This document shows, piece by piece, positions 1-5,851 of a stretch of DNA of 6,298 nt (position 1 is its first letter; each line of letters opens with the position of its first letter). The notes beneath the pieces were generated by a model. It was not told where the DNA came from. It made no database searches and saw only the letters and a program-made list of their open reading frames with translations. This DNA comes from an uncultured Lachnospiraceae bacterium (GTDB lineage: Bacteria > Bacillota > Clostridia > Lachnospirales > Lachnospiraceae): the NCBI GenBank assembly GCA_946627575.1, contig CAMOVS010000085.1, forward strand, positions 1-6,298, written 5' to 3'. A program made the position numbers and the translations under genes.

Positions 1-452
1 CAGGTACCGAGAGAGGCATCACCGAGCCGACTCCCACCTTCTCCGCCTGCTTCGGTCAGGCCTTCCTGGAGCTTCATCCGACCAAATATGCCGAGGAGCT
101 TGTAAAGAAGATGGAGAAGAGCGGTGCTAAGGCTTACCTGGTAAATACGGGCTGGAACGGAACCGGCAAGCGTATCTCCATCAAGGATACCCGCGGCATT
201 ATCGATGCTATTCTTAACGGCGACGTGCTCAAGGCCCCCACCAAGAAGATCGATTACTTCAACTTTGAAGTTCCGACAGAGCTTCCGGGCGTTGATCCCA
301 CGATCCTGGATCCCCACGATACCTATGCCGACCCGGCAGAATGGGATGCCAAGGCTAAGGATCTGGCACAGCGCTTTATCAATAACTTCGAGAAGTACAC
401 CAGCAACGAAGCCGGAAAAGCTCTCGTGGCTGCCGGCCCCAGTCTGGACTGA
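1..452 (+). CDS. pckA: ATP-dependent phosphoenolpyruvate carboxykinase, C-terminal 149 residues (5' partial)
   Basis: Converts oxaloacetate and ATP to PEP, CO2 and ADP in the cytoplasm; in anaerobes it may also run in the carboxylating direction. The gene is cut by the left edge; the first whole codon is at base 3 and the stop is TGA at 450-452. The fragment opens with [18 protein letters not shown] and contains [20 protein letters not shown], both near-identical to E. coli PckA as I remember it, and it ends LVAAGPSLD where E. coli ends in LVAAGPKL. The Arg of GKRISI (fragment residue 57) and the Thr of KDTR (residue 63) align with E. coli Arg449 and Thr455, which contact the nucleotide. The remaining length (149) matches the E. 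coli tail, so the C-terminus is intact. The P-loop and metal ligands lie outside the window. No terminator is seen in the 89 bp before the next gene, so read-through is possible. Confidence 0.96.
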   Translation, partial: GTERGITEPTPTFSACFGQAFLELHPTKYAEELVKKMEKSGAKAYLVNTGWNGTGKRISIKDTRGIIDAILNGDVLKAPTKKIDYFNFEVPTELPGVDPTILDPHDTYADPAEWDAKAKDLAQRFINNFEKYTSNEAGKALVAAGPSLD

Positions 453-505
453 CTTTGTGAACGTGTTTATGCCCTGGATCATCATGACCTGACAAGGCAT
501 CAGCG

Positions 506-524
506 GGGTATAAACGGGTATAAA
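506..524 (+). repeat. Tandem GGGTATAAA pair upstream of the DUF4418-like gene
   Basis: GGGTATAAA occurs at 506-514 and again at 516-524, a 10-bp step, within the 89-bp gap between pckA and the next gene. The TATAAA parts resemble -10 boxes. However, the only -35-like sequence (CTGACA, 489-494) is 14 or 24 bp away, so neither makes a normal sigma-A promoter. It may be chance or a remnant; no function is assigned. Confidence 0.35.
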
Positions 525-541
525 AAGTAAAGAAGGGACTT

Positions 542-1075
542 ATGAGAAATTTTGTCAAATTATTAGAGATCACCAAAATAATAATCGGGGGAATAACCTT
601 GCTGGGCATTCTGGTCTATTTCCATGCCTGCGGCAAACACAAAGACCTCTATCCCAGCTGCCATTGGGCGCAAAACGCTGTGCTGGCCCTTGTGGCCCTC
701 CTGATAGTCCTTGCCCTTTTGGCCCTGGTCATGCCGGCCGGGAGACTAAAAGCCGGTATAAGTATCGCCATGGTGCCGACAGCTCTTTTGATGTGCATAA
801 TTCCCAGCTTTATTATCTCGATCTGTGCAAATGAAAGCATGCATTGTGTAAGCCGGTTCCGGCCATTCACCATTGTTATGGGACTGGTTCTGGCCGGATT
901 GGCCCTGGTACATACTTTTTTTGCGATTCTAAGCTCCCGTCCCCCCAAGACGGATAAGAAGAATGAAGAGAGTATAAAGATGTCCTCCCGCCAAAAGAAG
1001 CGCGGTGAGGAAGATATACAGGAAACACCCATGGATGATGAGTGGACCTTTGACGATCCGGAGGGTATTGAATAA
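542..1075 (+). CDS. DUF4418-like four-helix integral membrane protein
   Basis: 177 residues, function unknown. Four hydrophobic segments lie at about residues 8-28, 45-66, 71-94 and 108-131. The first extracytoplasmic-type loop carries C30 and the CHW motif at 40-42; the second carries C95 and C102 in a C-x6-C arrangement. An upstream Cys, then CHW, then a late Cys pair between helices 3 and 4, is what I recall for DUF4418 proteins of Firmicutes; this is a family match from memory, not a search. After helix 4 comes a hydrophilic tail of about 45 residues, first Lys/Arg-rich (136-154) and then Asp/Glu-rich (155-177), longer than I expect for the family. The start at 542 follows a GAAGGGA ribosome site (532-538). 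The gene is codirectional with pckA, 89 bp downstream, and ends 23 bp before a terminator, so it may be read from its own promoter or from pckA. Confidence 0.78.
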   Translation: MRNFVKLLEITKIIIGGITLLGILVYFHACGKHKDLYPSCHWAQNAVLALVALLIVLALLALVMPAGRLKAGISIAMVPTALLMCIIPSFIISICANESMHCVSRFRPFTIVMGLVLAGLALVHTFFAILSSRPPKTDKKNEESIKMSSRQKKRGEEDIQETPMDDEWTFDDPEGIE

Positions 1076-1098
1076 GGCTTATCCTATCTGATTAAAAT

Positions 1099-1139
1099 AA
1101 ACGGCACTGCCCGATAAAAAGGAGCAGTGCCGTTTTTTT
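1099..1139. terminator. Bidirectional rho-independent terminator
   Basis: A perfect 12-bp stem pairs 1099-1110 with 1124-1135 around a 13-nt loop. It is followed on the plus strand by seven T (1133-1139), ending the DUF4418-like transcript. On the minus strand the stem is followed by a T/A-rich tract (complement of 1091-1100), so it can also stop the GH13 transcript, whose stop codon is 27 bp away. The convergent gene arrangement supports a shared terminator. Confidence 0.9.
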
Positions 1140-1165
1140 GTCTTATTCGTATCTATCTATATAAA

Positions 1166-2809
1166 CTAATGTATATAAGCAACCAAACCGGAATTAGCTT
1201 CCAGATCCACAATCAGGCGTCCGTCCCGGATCTCCAGGCTGCCGCAGCCCTTCAGAACCGATGCCGGAGCTTCCTTCTTCTCCGTGCCGCAACGGCCGGC
1301 GAATTCATCGTAGACTCTTTCCACATTCCTTATCGCTTCCAGGAACCGGCCGGCCGGCTCTTCCAGCTGGAGGCGAATAGTATCTCCGTTTACATCCAGT
1401 TCATTCACCGCTTTCTGCAGGTCCAGGGCCTTATCCCGGATCTCCCCGGATGCCCCGAGCACCTGACCGGCTCTTTCCGCCAGTTCATCCTTGAGTGCCT
1501 GCATTCTGGCTATTCTTTCCTGTTCAGCTTCTCCGCTGCCCTCTTTCGCCTCCTCCGGCAGCGTCAGAAGGTTGACTGCTTCCTCTCCCTGTACGGGAAG
1601 GGGAATCTCAAGGTGGGCAGGGTGACCATCATTATTCAGCGCCGTGATGATACATTTCCCATCCAGAACCCTGGCAAAGGCATATTGACGGTTGGTTAGA
1701 AGGAGCTCCTGATACCGGCCCCATGTGGCTTCCGGAAACTCTTTCTTAATCCTTCCCAGGGCTGCAAAGAGGCGGGGAAGCTCTCCTTCCTCATCAAAAT
1801 CTTCCAGATTGAGCTCTGGCCTCAGATTCCAGTCAGACCCCTGCTGTTTTTCTCCCGGGATGCCGAATTCTGATCCATAATATATGGAAGGAATGCCCGG
1901 AACCATAAACTGGATCATGGCAACCGGCCCCATGTGGCCTTTGTCATTCAGCTTGGACCAGATCCTGGATACATCGTGATTATCGGTAAAAGTGTAGAGG
2001 CGGATCCGGTCTCCGACCATTCCGTTCAGCCGGCGGATAGTGTGGGCGATCTCAAAGTAATTGTGGTCATTGTGGCCGGAATAAATCCCTTTGTGAAGAT
2101 CATAGTTGGTTACAGAATGCAGCATGCCGTCATTGGCCCAGCGGGAATAATCACCGTGGATGACCTCTCCCATCAGCCAGAATTCCGGCTTCAGTCCGTC
2201 ACAGAAGCGGCGCAGGTCTCCCATAAAGCCAAAATCCAGGACATCGGCTGCATCCAGACGGATCCCGTCTATGTCAAACTCCTCAACCCAGAAACGAACG
2301 GTCTCAAAGAGATAATCTTTCACTGCCTGATTCCAAAGGTTGAGCTTCACCAGCATATTATGGCCTCCCCAATTATCATAAGAGAAACCGTCATTGTATT
2401 CATTATTGCCCCAGAAGTTCACGTTGCAGTACCAGTCCTTGTAAGGGGAATTCTCCCTCTTCTCCAAAAGGTCCTGAAAGGCAAAAAAACCTCTTCCTGT
2501 ATGGTTGAAGACCCCATCAACCACCACCCGGACTCCTTTATCATGACAATGCCTGACAAAAGCCTTAAAATCCTGATTGGAACCAAGCCGCCGGTCTACC
2601 ATCCTGTAGTCAATGGTATCATAGCCATGGCTGCCCGATTCAAAAAGAGGGCCGATATAAATTGCCGTAGCCCCGATCCTTTCAGCATGGTCCGTCCATT
2701 GGATCAGCTTGTCAAAATGGTGCCCTTCTTGGCCCAGGTTCTCGTGGGGACATCCACAAAGGCCCAAAGGGTAAATATGATAAAATACTGCGCTGTCATA
2801 CCAAGCCAT
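1166..2809 (-). CDS. Cytoplasmic GH13 (alpha-amylase family) alpha-glucan hydrolase with an inserted helical segment
   Basis: 547 residues. It cleaves alpha-glucosidic bonds, probably in imported maltodextrins: there is no signal peptide and the protein opens directly with MAWYDSAVFYHIYPLGLCG. All GH13 signature regions are present: region I DGVFNH (98-103), region II GIRLDAADV (182-190, with Arg184 and nucleophile Asp186), region III acid/base Glu215 in LMGEVIH, and region IV FTDNHD (274-279, with His278 and Asp279). It should therefore be catalytically competent. The TIM barrel runs to about residue 355. A beta-sandwich C-terminal domain begins near 368 and its final strands are near 515-547. 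Between them, about residues 417-511 are charged and helix-forming, which is unusual. The start at 2809 has an AAGGAGA ribosome site (2816-2822). Substrate choice (maltodextrin glucosidase, neopullulanase or cyclomaltodextrinase type) cannot be settled here. The gene stands alone as a single unit. Confidence 0.93.
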   Translation of the reverse strand: MAWYDSAVFYHIYPLGLCGCPHENLGQEGHHFDKLIQWTDHAERIGATAIYIGPLFESGSHGYDTIDYRMVDRRLGSNQDFKAFVRHCHDKGVRVVVDGVFNHTGRGFFAFQDLLEKRENSPYKDWYCNVNFWGNNEYNDGFSYDNWGGHNMLVKLNLWNQAVKDYLFETVRFWVEEFDIDGIRLDAADVLDFGFMGDLRRFCDGLKPEFWLMGEVIHGDYSRWANDGMLHSVTNYDLHKGIYSGHNDHNYFEIAHTIRRLNGMVGDRIRLYTFTDNHDVSRIWSKLNDKGHMGPVAMIQFMVPGIPSIYYGSEFGIPGEKQQGSDWNLRPELNLEDFDEEGELPRLFAALGRIKKEFPEATWGRYQELLLTNRQYAFARVLDGKCIITALNNDGHPAHLEIPLPVQGEEAVNLLTLPEEAKEGSGEAEQERIARMQALKDELAERAGQVLGASGEIRDKALDLQKAVNELDVNGDTIRLQLEEPAGRFLEAIRNVERVYDEFAGRCGTEKKEAPASVLKGCGSLEIRDGRLIVDLEANSGLVAYIH

Positions 2810-2904
2810 AATATTTCTCCTTCACAAAATGATAATCTAAAAGTTACCACATTCGACCAAAAAAGGCAACCTCTCAATAACCCGCCATCTACATCCAATG
2901 AGGT

Positions 2905-2932
2905 TTAATATGAAAATGATTTTCTCCGGCAA
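2905..2932 (-). promoter_or_regulatory. Candidate promoter of the GH13 gene
   Basis: Read on the minus strand: TTGCCG (complement of 2927-2932), a 16-bp spacer, then TATTAA (complement of 2905-2910). Each box matches the sigma-A consensus at 4 of 6 positions. It lies about 95 bp upstream of the start codon and is the best candidate in the region, but it is weak by sequence alone. Confidence 0.35.
2912..2924. promoter_or_regulatory. 13-bp palindrome inside the candidate GH13 promoter
   Basis: GAAAATGATTTTC has perfect 6-bp arms around one central base and sits wholly within the spacer between the proposed -35 and -10 boxes. That is a usual place for a repressor operator. It fits the catabolite-control cre consensus poorly (no central CG; three mismatches), so no regulator is named. 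AT-rich palindromes of this size can arise by chance. Confidence 0.35.
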
Positions 2933-2985
2933 TTGGTCTCCGCACATCCTAAAACTCTTCTGAATCCGGCAAATTGCGAAAGAAT

Positions 2986-3005
2986 TTCTTAATATCTTCT
3001 TAAAT
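2986..3005 (+). promoter_or_regulatory. TTCTTAA direct-repeat pair at 11-bp spacing next to the secreted-protein promoter
   Basis: TTCTTAA occurs at 2986-2992 and 2997-3003, exactly 11 bp apart, ending a few bases before the proposed -35 box. One-helical-turn direct repeats beside a -35 box are typical of OmpR/PhoB-family activators. The second copy, extended to TTCTTAAAT (2997-3005), also occurs on the minus strand upstream of the YARHG gene (complement of 5611-5619). Regulator binding is inference. Confidence 0.4.
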
Positions 3006-3008
3006 TTA

Positions 3009-3037
3009 TTGTAATTTTGGTGTGGTGGTGTTATAGT
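3009..3037 (+). promoter_or_regulatory. Candidate promoter of the secreted-protein gene
   Basis: TTGTAA (3009-3014; 4 of 6), a 17-bp spacer and TATAGT (3032-3037; 5 of 6). A TG at 3029-3030, one base before the -10 box, makes it an extended -10 promoter. Transcription would start near 3044, giving a leader of about 60 nt. Confidence 0.6.
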
Positions 3038-3095
3038 TAATAGTGGATTATTATTTAACTATCCTTTTTCATTTCGCACACCAGCTTTAATGATT

Positions 3096-3099
3096 GGAG
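3096..3099 (+). promoter_or_regulatory. Ribosome binding site deciding the start of the secreted-protein gene
   Basis: GGAG, 6 nt before ATG 3106. The alternative in-frame TTG at 3094 would place this site inside the coding sequence and has no comparable site of its own. Confidence 0.75.
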
Positions 3100-3105
3100 A
3101 TTATC

Positions 3106-4848
3106 ATGGTACATCGCCGTCCTCATTTTATCATAATTATCATATGTCTGGCCTGTCTGGGATTATCTCTGCTCATTTGCCCCGGCAAAGCCGGCATGGT
3201 TCATGCTGCCGAAACCACTTTGGTCCGGCATGCGGCTATGCTGTCTTCCTCCGGCAAGGCCTTCGATATACGTGGAAGAGCCGGTCTTTCCTCCACTCCT
3301 TTCCGTATCATGGAAGGAGCCTGCACCGACGGCAGCTATGGTTATTACGCCTTTCTCCAGCCAAAGACCAGCTCTTGTAAAATCGTTAAAGTTGCTTTGG
3401 CTTCCATATCTTCATCGCCAAACAAGGCAGTTGTCAAGGTGTCGGGCGAACTCTTTCTTGGCCACGCTAATGACATGTGTTACAATCCTGCAACCAAGAA
3501 GCTTTACGTCATCCATAACGCAGAGAATTCCTCTCCTTCAATGAAAATATCTGTTCTGGATCCATCCAGCCTGAAGAAGACAGGAACCATCACATTGAAG
3601 ATCCCGGAGACTTTGGACGGGGCTACGGCCTCCCAGCTGTCTTCCATCAAAGGTCTGTGTGGTATAAGTTACCTGGCCTCTGCCGACCGCTATGTGATTT
3701 TGATCAGCGGCGTCTACGGGAATTTCATCGTTTTGGACAAGGACTTTAAGCCTGTCCAGTTCATTAAATGTGAAAAAAGGTCACCCTGGATCAACCAGGG
3801 CATCGACTGCACCGAATCATCGATTCTGGTAGGCAGGAGCAAGGGATCCGGGGCCAACTATAGTAATATCATCGAAGAATACAGCTGGGAAGGGAAGTAC
3901 ATACACCAAATCAATCTCAAAGGCCTGACCTATGAGATCGAGAGCATCTATCATATAGGTAATCAGTTTTATCTGTCCTGTCATGCCTATAATAAGCTGC
4001 TCAATCCCAATACCTTCGGCTTTGCCTGCATCATCAGCAGTACGGTATCTGTGACGGGGATTCAGGTCGGGAATGCTTCCATGGTGATCTCTGTCGGCAA
4101 AAGCGCTTCCCTTAAAGCCAGTGTAACCCCCCTAAATGCCAAGGCCCGGTCCATTACCTACCTGTGCGGCAACAATAAGGTCGTCAATATTTCATCCTCC
4201 GGCTTATGCCGCGGGTTGTCACCGGGAGATGCGTATGTAATCATGTATTCCAACCAGGGCTACTATACCAAAACTGCCCATGTGGCTGTTGTCGGCCAGC
4301 CGGGAATAACTTCCATCAGCAACCAGACGGCCGGCATCCGTCTGACCTGGCCTGCCCAGGCTTCCTCTACCAGAATCACTGTGTGGAGGAGAACGGGCAA
4401 GAGTTCAAAGGCCCCCTTCAAGAAGCTTGCTGTAGTCAAGGGTAATCGGAAGGCTTTCATAGACAAGAAAGCCAAAGCGGGGAAATTCTATTCCTACAGG
4501 CTGTCAGCCAGCAACGGAAAAATCACCACCGCCCAGTCTCCTTCCAGAAGTATGTGGCGTCTAAAGACTCCAAAGATGCCTGAGCTAAATTATGCAAGCA
4601 CTTCCGGCCTGAAGATTCAATGGAAGAAGGTGAAAGGGGCAAGCAATTATGTCATCCAGTACAGCTATTCTTCTAACTTCAACAAAAAGAAGACCATCCG
4701 GATCAAGGCGGATGGTCCCCGGCATTATCTGATCAAAAAGAAACTGAAAGCAGGAAAAAAATGTTATGTCAGGGTCTACGCCTGTCATAAAGGAGGGAAA
4801 AAAGTTTATTCCCAGCCTTCCGCCACTGCAAAGATCAAAATACATTAA
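3106..4848 (+). CDS. Secreted propeller-like protein with BIG2-type and two FN3-type domains
   Basis: 580 residues, exact function unknown. A long signal peptide has a basic start (MVHRRPH), a hydrophobic core at 8-24 and a likely cut after Ala34 (VHA/A). Residues about 65-312 contain beta-rich, propeller-like repeats, for example GHANDMCYNPATKKLYVIHN (119-138). Residues 316-397 resemble a bacterial Ig-like BIG2 domain (VTGIQV..., VSVGKSASLKASVTP-type strands). About 398-487 and 488-580 are two FN3-like domains, the last with the common Clostridia pattern YVRVYA...GKKVYS. The C-terminus is rich in lysine. No LPXTG motif, dockerin or cell-wall repeat is seen, so it is probably released or bound through its basic tail. 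I chose ATG 3106 because GGAG (3096-3099) lies 6 nt upstream; an in-frame TTG at 3094 would swallow that site. It converges with the YARHG gene. Confidence 0.85.
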   Translation: MVHRRPHFIIIIICLACLGLSLLICPGKAGMVHAAETTLVRHAAMLSSSGKAFDIRGRAGLSSTPFRIMEGACTDGSYGYYAFLQPKTSSCKIVKVALASISSSPNKAVVKVSGELFLGHANDMCYNPATKKLYVIHNAENSSPSMKISVLDPSSLKKTGTITLKIPETLDGATASQLSSIKGLCGISYLASADRYVILISGVYGNFIVLDKDFKPVQFIKCEKRSPWINQGIDCTESSILVGRSKGSGANYSNIIEEYSWEGKYIHQINLKGLTYEIESIYHIGNQFYLSCHAYNKLLNPNTFGFACIISSTVSVTGIQVGNASMVISVGKSASLKASVTPLNAKARSITYLCGNNKVVNISSSGLCRGLSPGDAYVIMYSNQGYYTKTAHVAVVGQPGITSISNQTAGIRLTWPAQASSTRITVWRRTGKSSKAPFKKLAVVKGNRKAFIDKKAKAGKFYSYRLSASNGKITTAQSPSRSMWRLKTPKMPELNYASTSGLKIQWKKVKGASNYVIQYSYSSNFNKKKTIRIKADGPRHYLIKKKLKAGKKCYVRVYACHKGGKKVYSQPSATAKIKIH

Positions 4849-4896
4849 AAAAAACCCTATGTACCGAAATCTTTCAAGGTACATAGGGTTTTATAT
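4847..4896. terminator. Bidirectional rho-independent terminator
   Basis: A perfect 15-bp stem pairs 4851-4865 with 4878-4892 around a 12-nt loop. On the plus strand it is followed by TTTTATAT-type sequence. On the minus strand the eight A at 4847-4854 become a run of eight T, an excellent end for the YARHG transcript. The run overlaps the TAA stop of the secreted-protein gene (4846-4848), so both convergent genes appear to share it. Confidence 0.93.
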
Positions 4897-4918
4897 CTTG
4901 TAACATGTTGTCTTCTTA

Positions 4919-5473
4919 TTATCGCGCCGCTTCGGCATTCATCCCATTATTAATCTCATAGCTGTGAATAAGATCCATGTTGTAGGCTTCAACATCGTTT
5001 AAGATACTTTCATCAAAATGGTCCGGGGCATACTGCGGCCTGTACCAGTCCTGATCATTAAAATAATCCTGAAGAGTCTGGTCATTGAACATTCTCCCAT
5101 GCCGAGCATATATTTCATTGCGCGTCACCCGGAGTCCGTCAGAGTCCAGGAGCCTGAGGTCTTCTTCCGTGTAGAATGCAGTACTGGTATAACTTAACCG
5201 GTCAACCTTTTCATAGCGATTAGACCGGTGGATGTCTCCTTTTATAAGGAAAATCTCCTCCCCCTCTATCCTCTTTGACTCCGTACTGATCTTTTCAGTG
5301 CTTTCTCCCCAATCTTTCGTATTAGCAGCTGCTTTTTCACCGGAAGAAGAAAGCCGATTCTGCTGTACAATCAGATGAAAGCAGAAGACTACGCCGCACA
5401 ACATTGCAACGGCAGCCAATGACACAACGGCCATTGCTCCTATTCCCTTTTTACGGTCTCCTTGAAACAGCAT
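4919..5473 (-). CDS. Membrane-anchored YARHG-domain protein
   Basis: 184 residues. A short basic N-terminus (DRKKG, 6-10) precedes one hydrophobic segment at about 11-36, then a polar Ser/Glu/Lys-rich linker (about 38-75) and a YARHG domain at about 102-171. The domain shows the L-R-x-L...R-N-E-I-Y-A-R-H-G signature (YARHG at 122-126), then F-x-D-Q-x-L-Q-x-Y-F and the W-Y-x-P pattern. YARHG domains are thought to be extracellular and are common in Firmicutes; their ligand is unknown to me. No AxA signal-peptidase site or proper lipobox follows the hydrophobic stretch, so I infer an uncleaved anchor with the domain outside the cell. ATG 5473 has GGAGG (complement of 5478-5482) only 4 nt upstream, slightly short spacing. 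Its promoter is strong and flanked by a repeat array, which suggests a regulated gene. It is a single-gene unit converging with the secreted-protein gene. Confidence 0.88.
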   Translation of the reverse strand: MLFQGDRKKGIGAMAVVSLAAVAMLCGVVFCFHLIVQQNRLSSSGEKAAANTKDWGESTEKISTESKRIEGEEIFLIKGDIHRSNRYEKVDRLSYTSTAFYTEEDLRLLDSDGLRVTRNEIYARHGRMFNDQTLQDYFNDQDWYRPQYAPDHFDESILNDVEAYNMDLIHSYEINNGMNAEAAR

Positions 5474-5514
5474 ATAACCTCCAATATTATGATATCAGGG
5501 TCAAAAGGTCGATG

Positions 5515-5541
5515 TTCACGATAGGCTTGTATAATCGTGAA
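5515..5541 (-). promoter_or_regulatory. Hairpin in the 5' leader of the YARHG transcript
   Basis: Perfect 8-bp arms TTCACGAT (5515-5522) and ATCGTGAA (5534-5541) flank an 11-nt loop. With transcription starting near 5551 on the minus strand, this lies about 10-36 nt into the mRNA, well before the ribosome site. It could be a 5' stabilising hairpin or a DNA operator dyad downstream of the promoter. The right arm abuts a plus-strand TATAAT (5530-5535), which lacks a good -35 partner. Confidence 0.5.
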
Positions 5542-5557
5542 TATAAGATATGCTAGA

Positions 5558-5586
5558 ATTATATGACCCATTCCATAGGCTGGCAA
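5558..5586 (-). promoter_or_regulatory. Strong sigma-A-type promoter of the YARHG gene
   Basis: Minus strand: TTGCCA (complement of 5581-5586; 5 of 6), exactly 17 bp, then TATAAT (complement of 5558-5563; 6 of 6). Predicted start is near 5551, giving a leader of about 78 nt. This is the best promoter by sequence in the window. Confidence 0.82.
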
Positions 5587-5590
5587 CCGG

Positions 5591-5638
5591 CCTTAACGAA
5601 ACTTAACTTTATTTAAGAAACCTGTAACATTCTGTCAA
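5591..5638 (-). promoter_or_regulatory. PhoP/PhoB-like direct-repeat array upstream of the YARHG promoter
   Basis: On the minus strand, hexamers TTGACA (5638-5633), TTACAG (5627-5622), TTAAAT (5616-5611), TTAAGT (5606-5601) and TTAAGG (5596-5591) follow one another at 11, 11, 10 and 10 bp. The -35 box TTGCCA (5586-5581) is the next 10-bp step. Known Bacillus PhoP sites are repeats of TT(A/C/T)ACA-like hexamers spaced about 11 bp, placed just upstream of activated promoters. The geometry fits an OmpR-family response regulator well; which regulator it is cannot be said from this window. Confidence 0.55.
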
Positions 5639-5654
5639 AAATATCATGATATTT
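5639..5654. repeat. 16-bp perfect palindrome
   Basis: AAATATCATGATATTT is its own reverse complement and lies directly beside the end of the hexamer array. ATGATAT recurs at 5488-5494 in the YARHG leader. It could be an operator for a symmetric dimer, but its AT content makes chance possible. Confidence 0.45.
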
Positions 5655-5721
5655 CCGGTGATCCATCCGATTTAATCCCGCAGTTGATTGATGGCAGGCA
5701 GTTCTGCCGGAACAGATCCTT

Positions 5722-5762
5722 CTATTGTACTTGGAAAAGTACATGGCATAGAGAGCTTTTTT
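5722..5762 (+). other. GNRA-capped hairpin followed by a T run, upstream of the ferredoxin promoter
   Basis: TGTACTT (5726-5732) and AAGTACA (5737-5743) form 7 bp closed by GGAA, a GNRA tetraloop. CTAT (5722-5725) can pair with ATAG (5748-5751) across a 4-nt bulge, and six T follow at 5757-5762. This resembles an imperfect terminator, but no gene is known to end here on the plus strand. It might end a small RNA from the 5655-5720 stretch; no clear promoter for one is seen. Confidence 0.35.
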
Positions 5763-5774
5763 ACGTTTTTCGTC

Positions 5775-5803
5775 TTGCTATTCCATACAATCTGTTATAA
5801 AAT
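5775..5803 (+). promoter_or_regulatory. Promoter of the ferredoxin gene (extended -10)
   Basis: TTGCTA (5775-5780; 4 of 6) precedes TATAAA (5796-5801) at 15 bp or TAAAAT (5798-5803) at 17 bp. TG at 5793-5794, one base before TATAAA, gives an extended -10 element that can offset the modest -35 box. Predicted start is near 5809, a leader of about 57 nt. Confidence 0.68.
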
Positions 5804-5851
5804 GTACCTACGAACTTTTAAGGGTATGAATGAAGTTCTCATTTCATTACA

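Larger units (their letters stand above)
2810..3105. other. Divergent intergenic region between the GH13 gene and the secreted-protein gene
   Basis: 296 bp, AT-rich, with no convincing gene. It holds the GH13 ribosome site (2816-2822), a candidate minus-strand promoter (2905-2932) overlapping a 13-bp palindrome, two copies of TCCGGCAA (2925-2932 and 2965-2972), a TTCTTAA direct-repeat pair (2986-3005) and a candidate plus-strand promoter (3009-3037). The leader of the secreted-protein gene (about 3045-3105) shows no strong hairpin. Confidence 0.7.

Noticed and set aside
649..1032. 127-codon minus-strand open frame
   Set aside because: Antisense shadow of the DUF4418-like gene, without ribosome site or recognisable motifs.
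1127..1699. 190-codon plus-strand open frame beginning at the DUF4418 terminator
   Set aside because: It is antisense to the 3' part of the GH13 gene, starts inside a terminator T run, and shows no domain.
1934..2908. 324-codon open frame on the plus strand
   Set aside because: It is wholly antisense to the GH13 gene except for its end, has no ribosome site or recognisable domain, and the GH13 frame carries all catalytic motifs.
2911..2924. Possible catabolite-response (cre) site upstream of the GH13 gene
   Set aside because: It lacks the central CG and the terminal CA of the consensus; noted only as a palindrome.
3094..3105. TTG start adding four residues to the secreted protein
   Set aside because: ATG 3106 has GGAG at proper spacing; the TTG would lie over that site.
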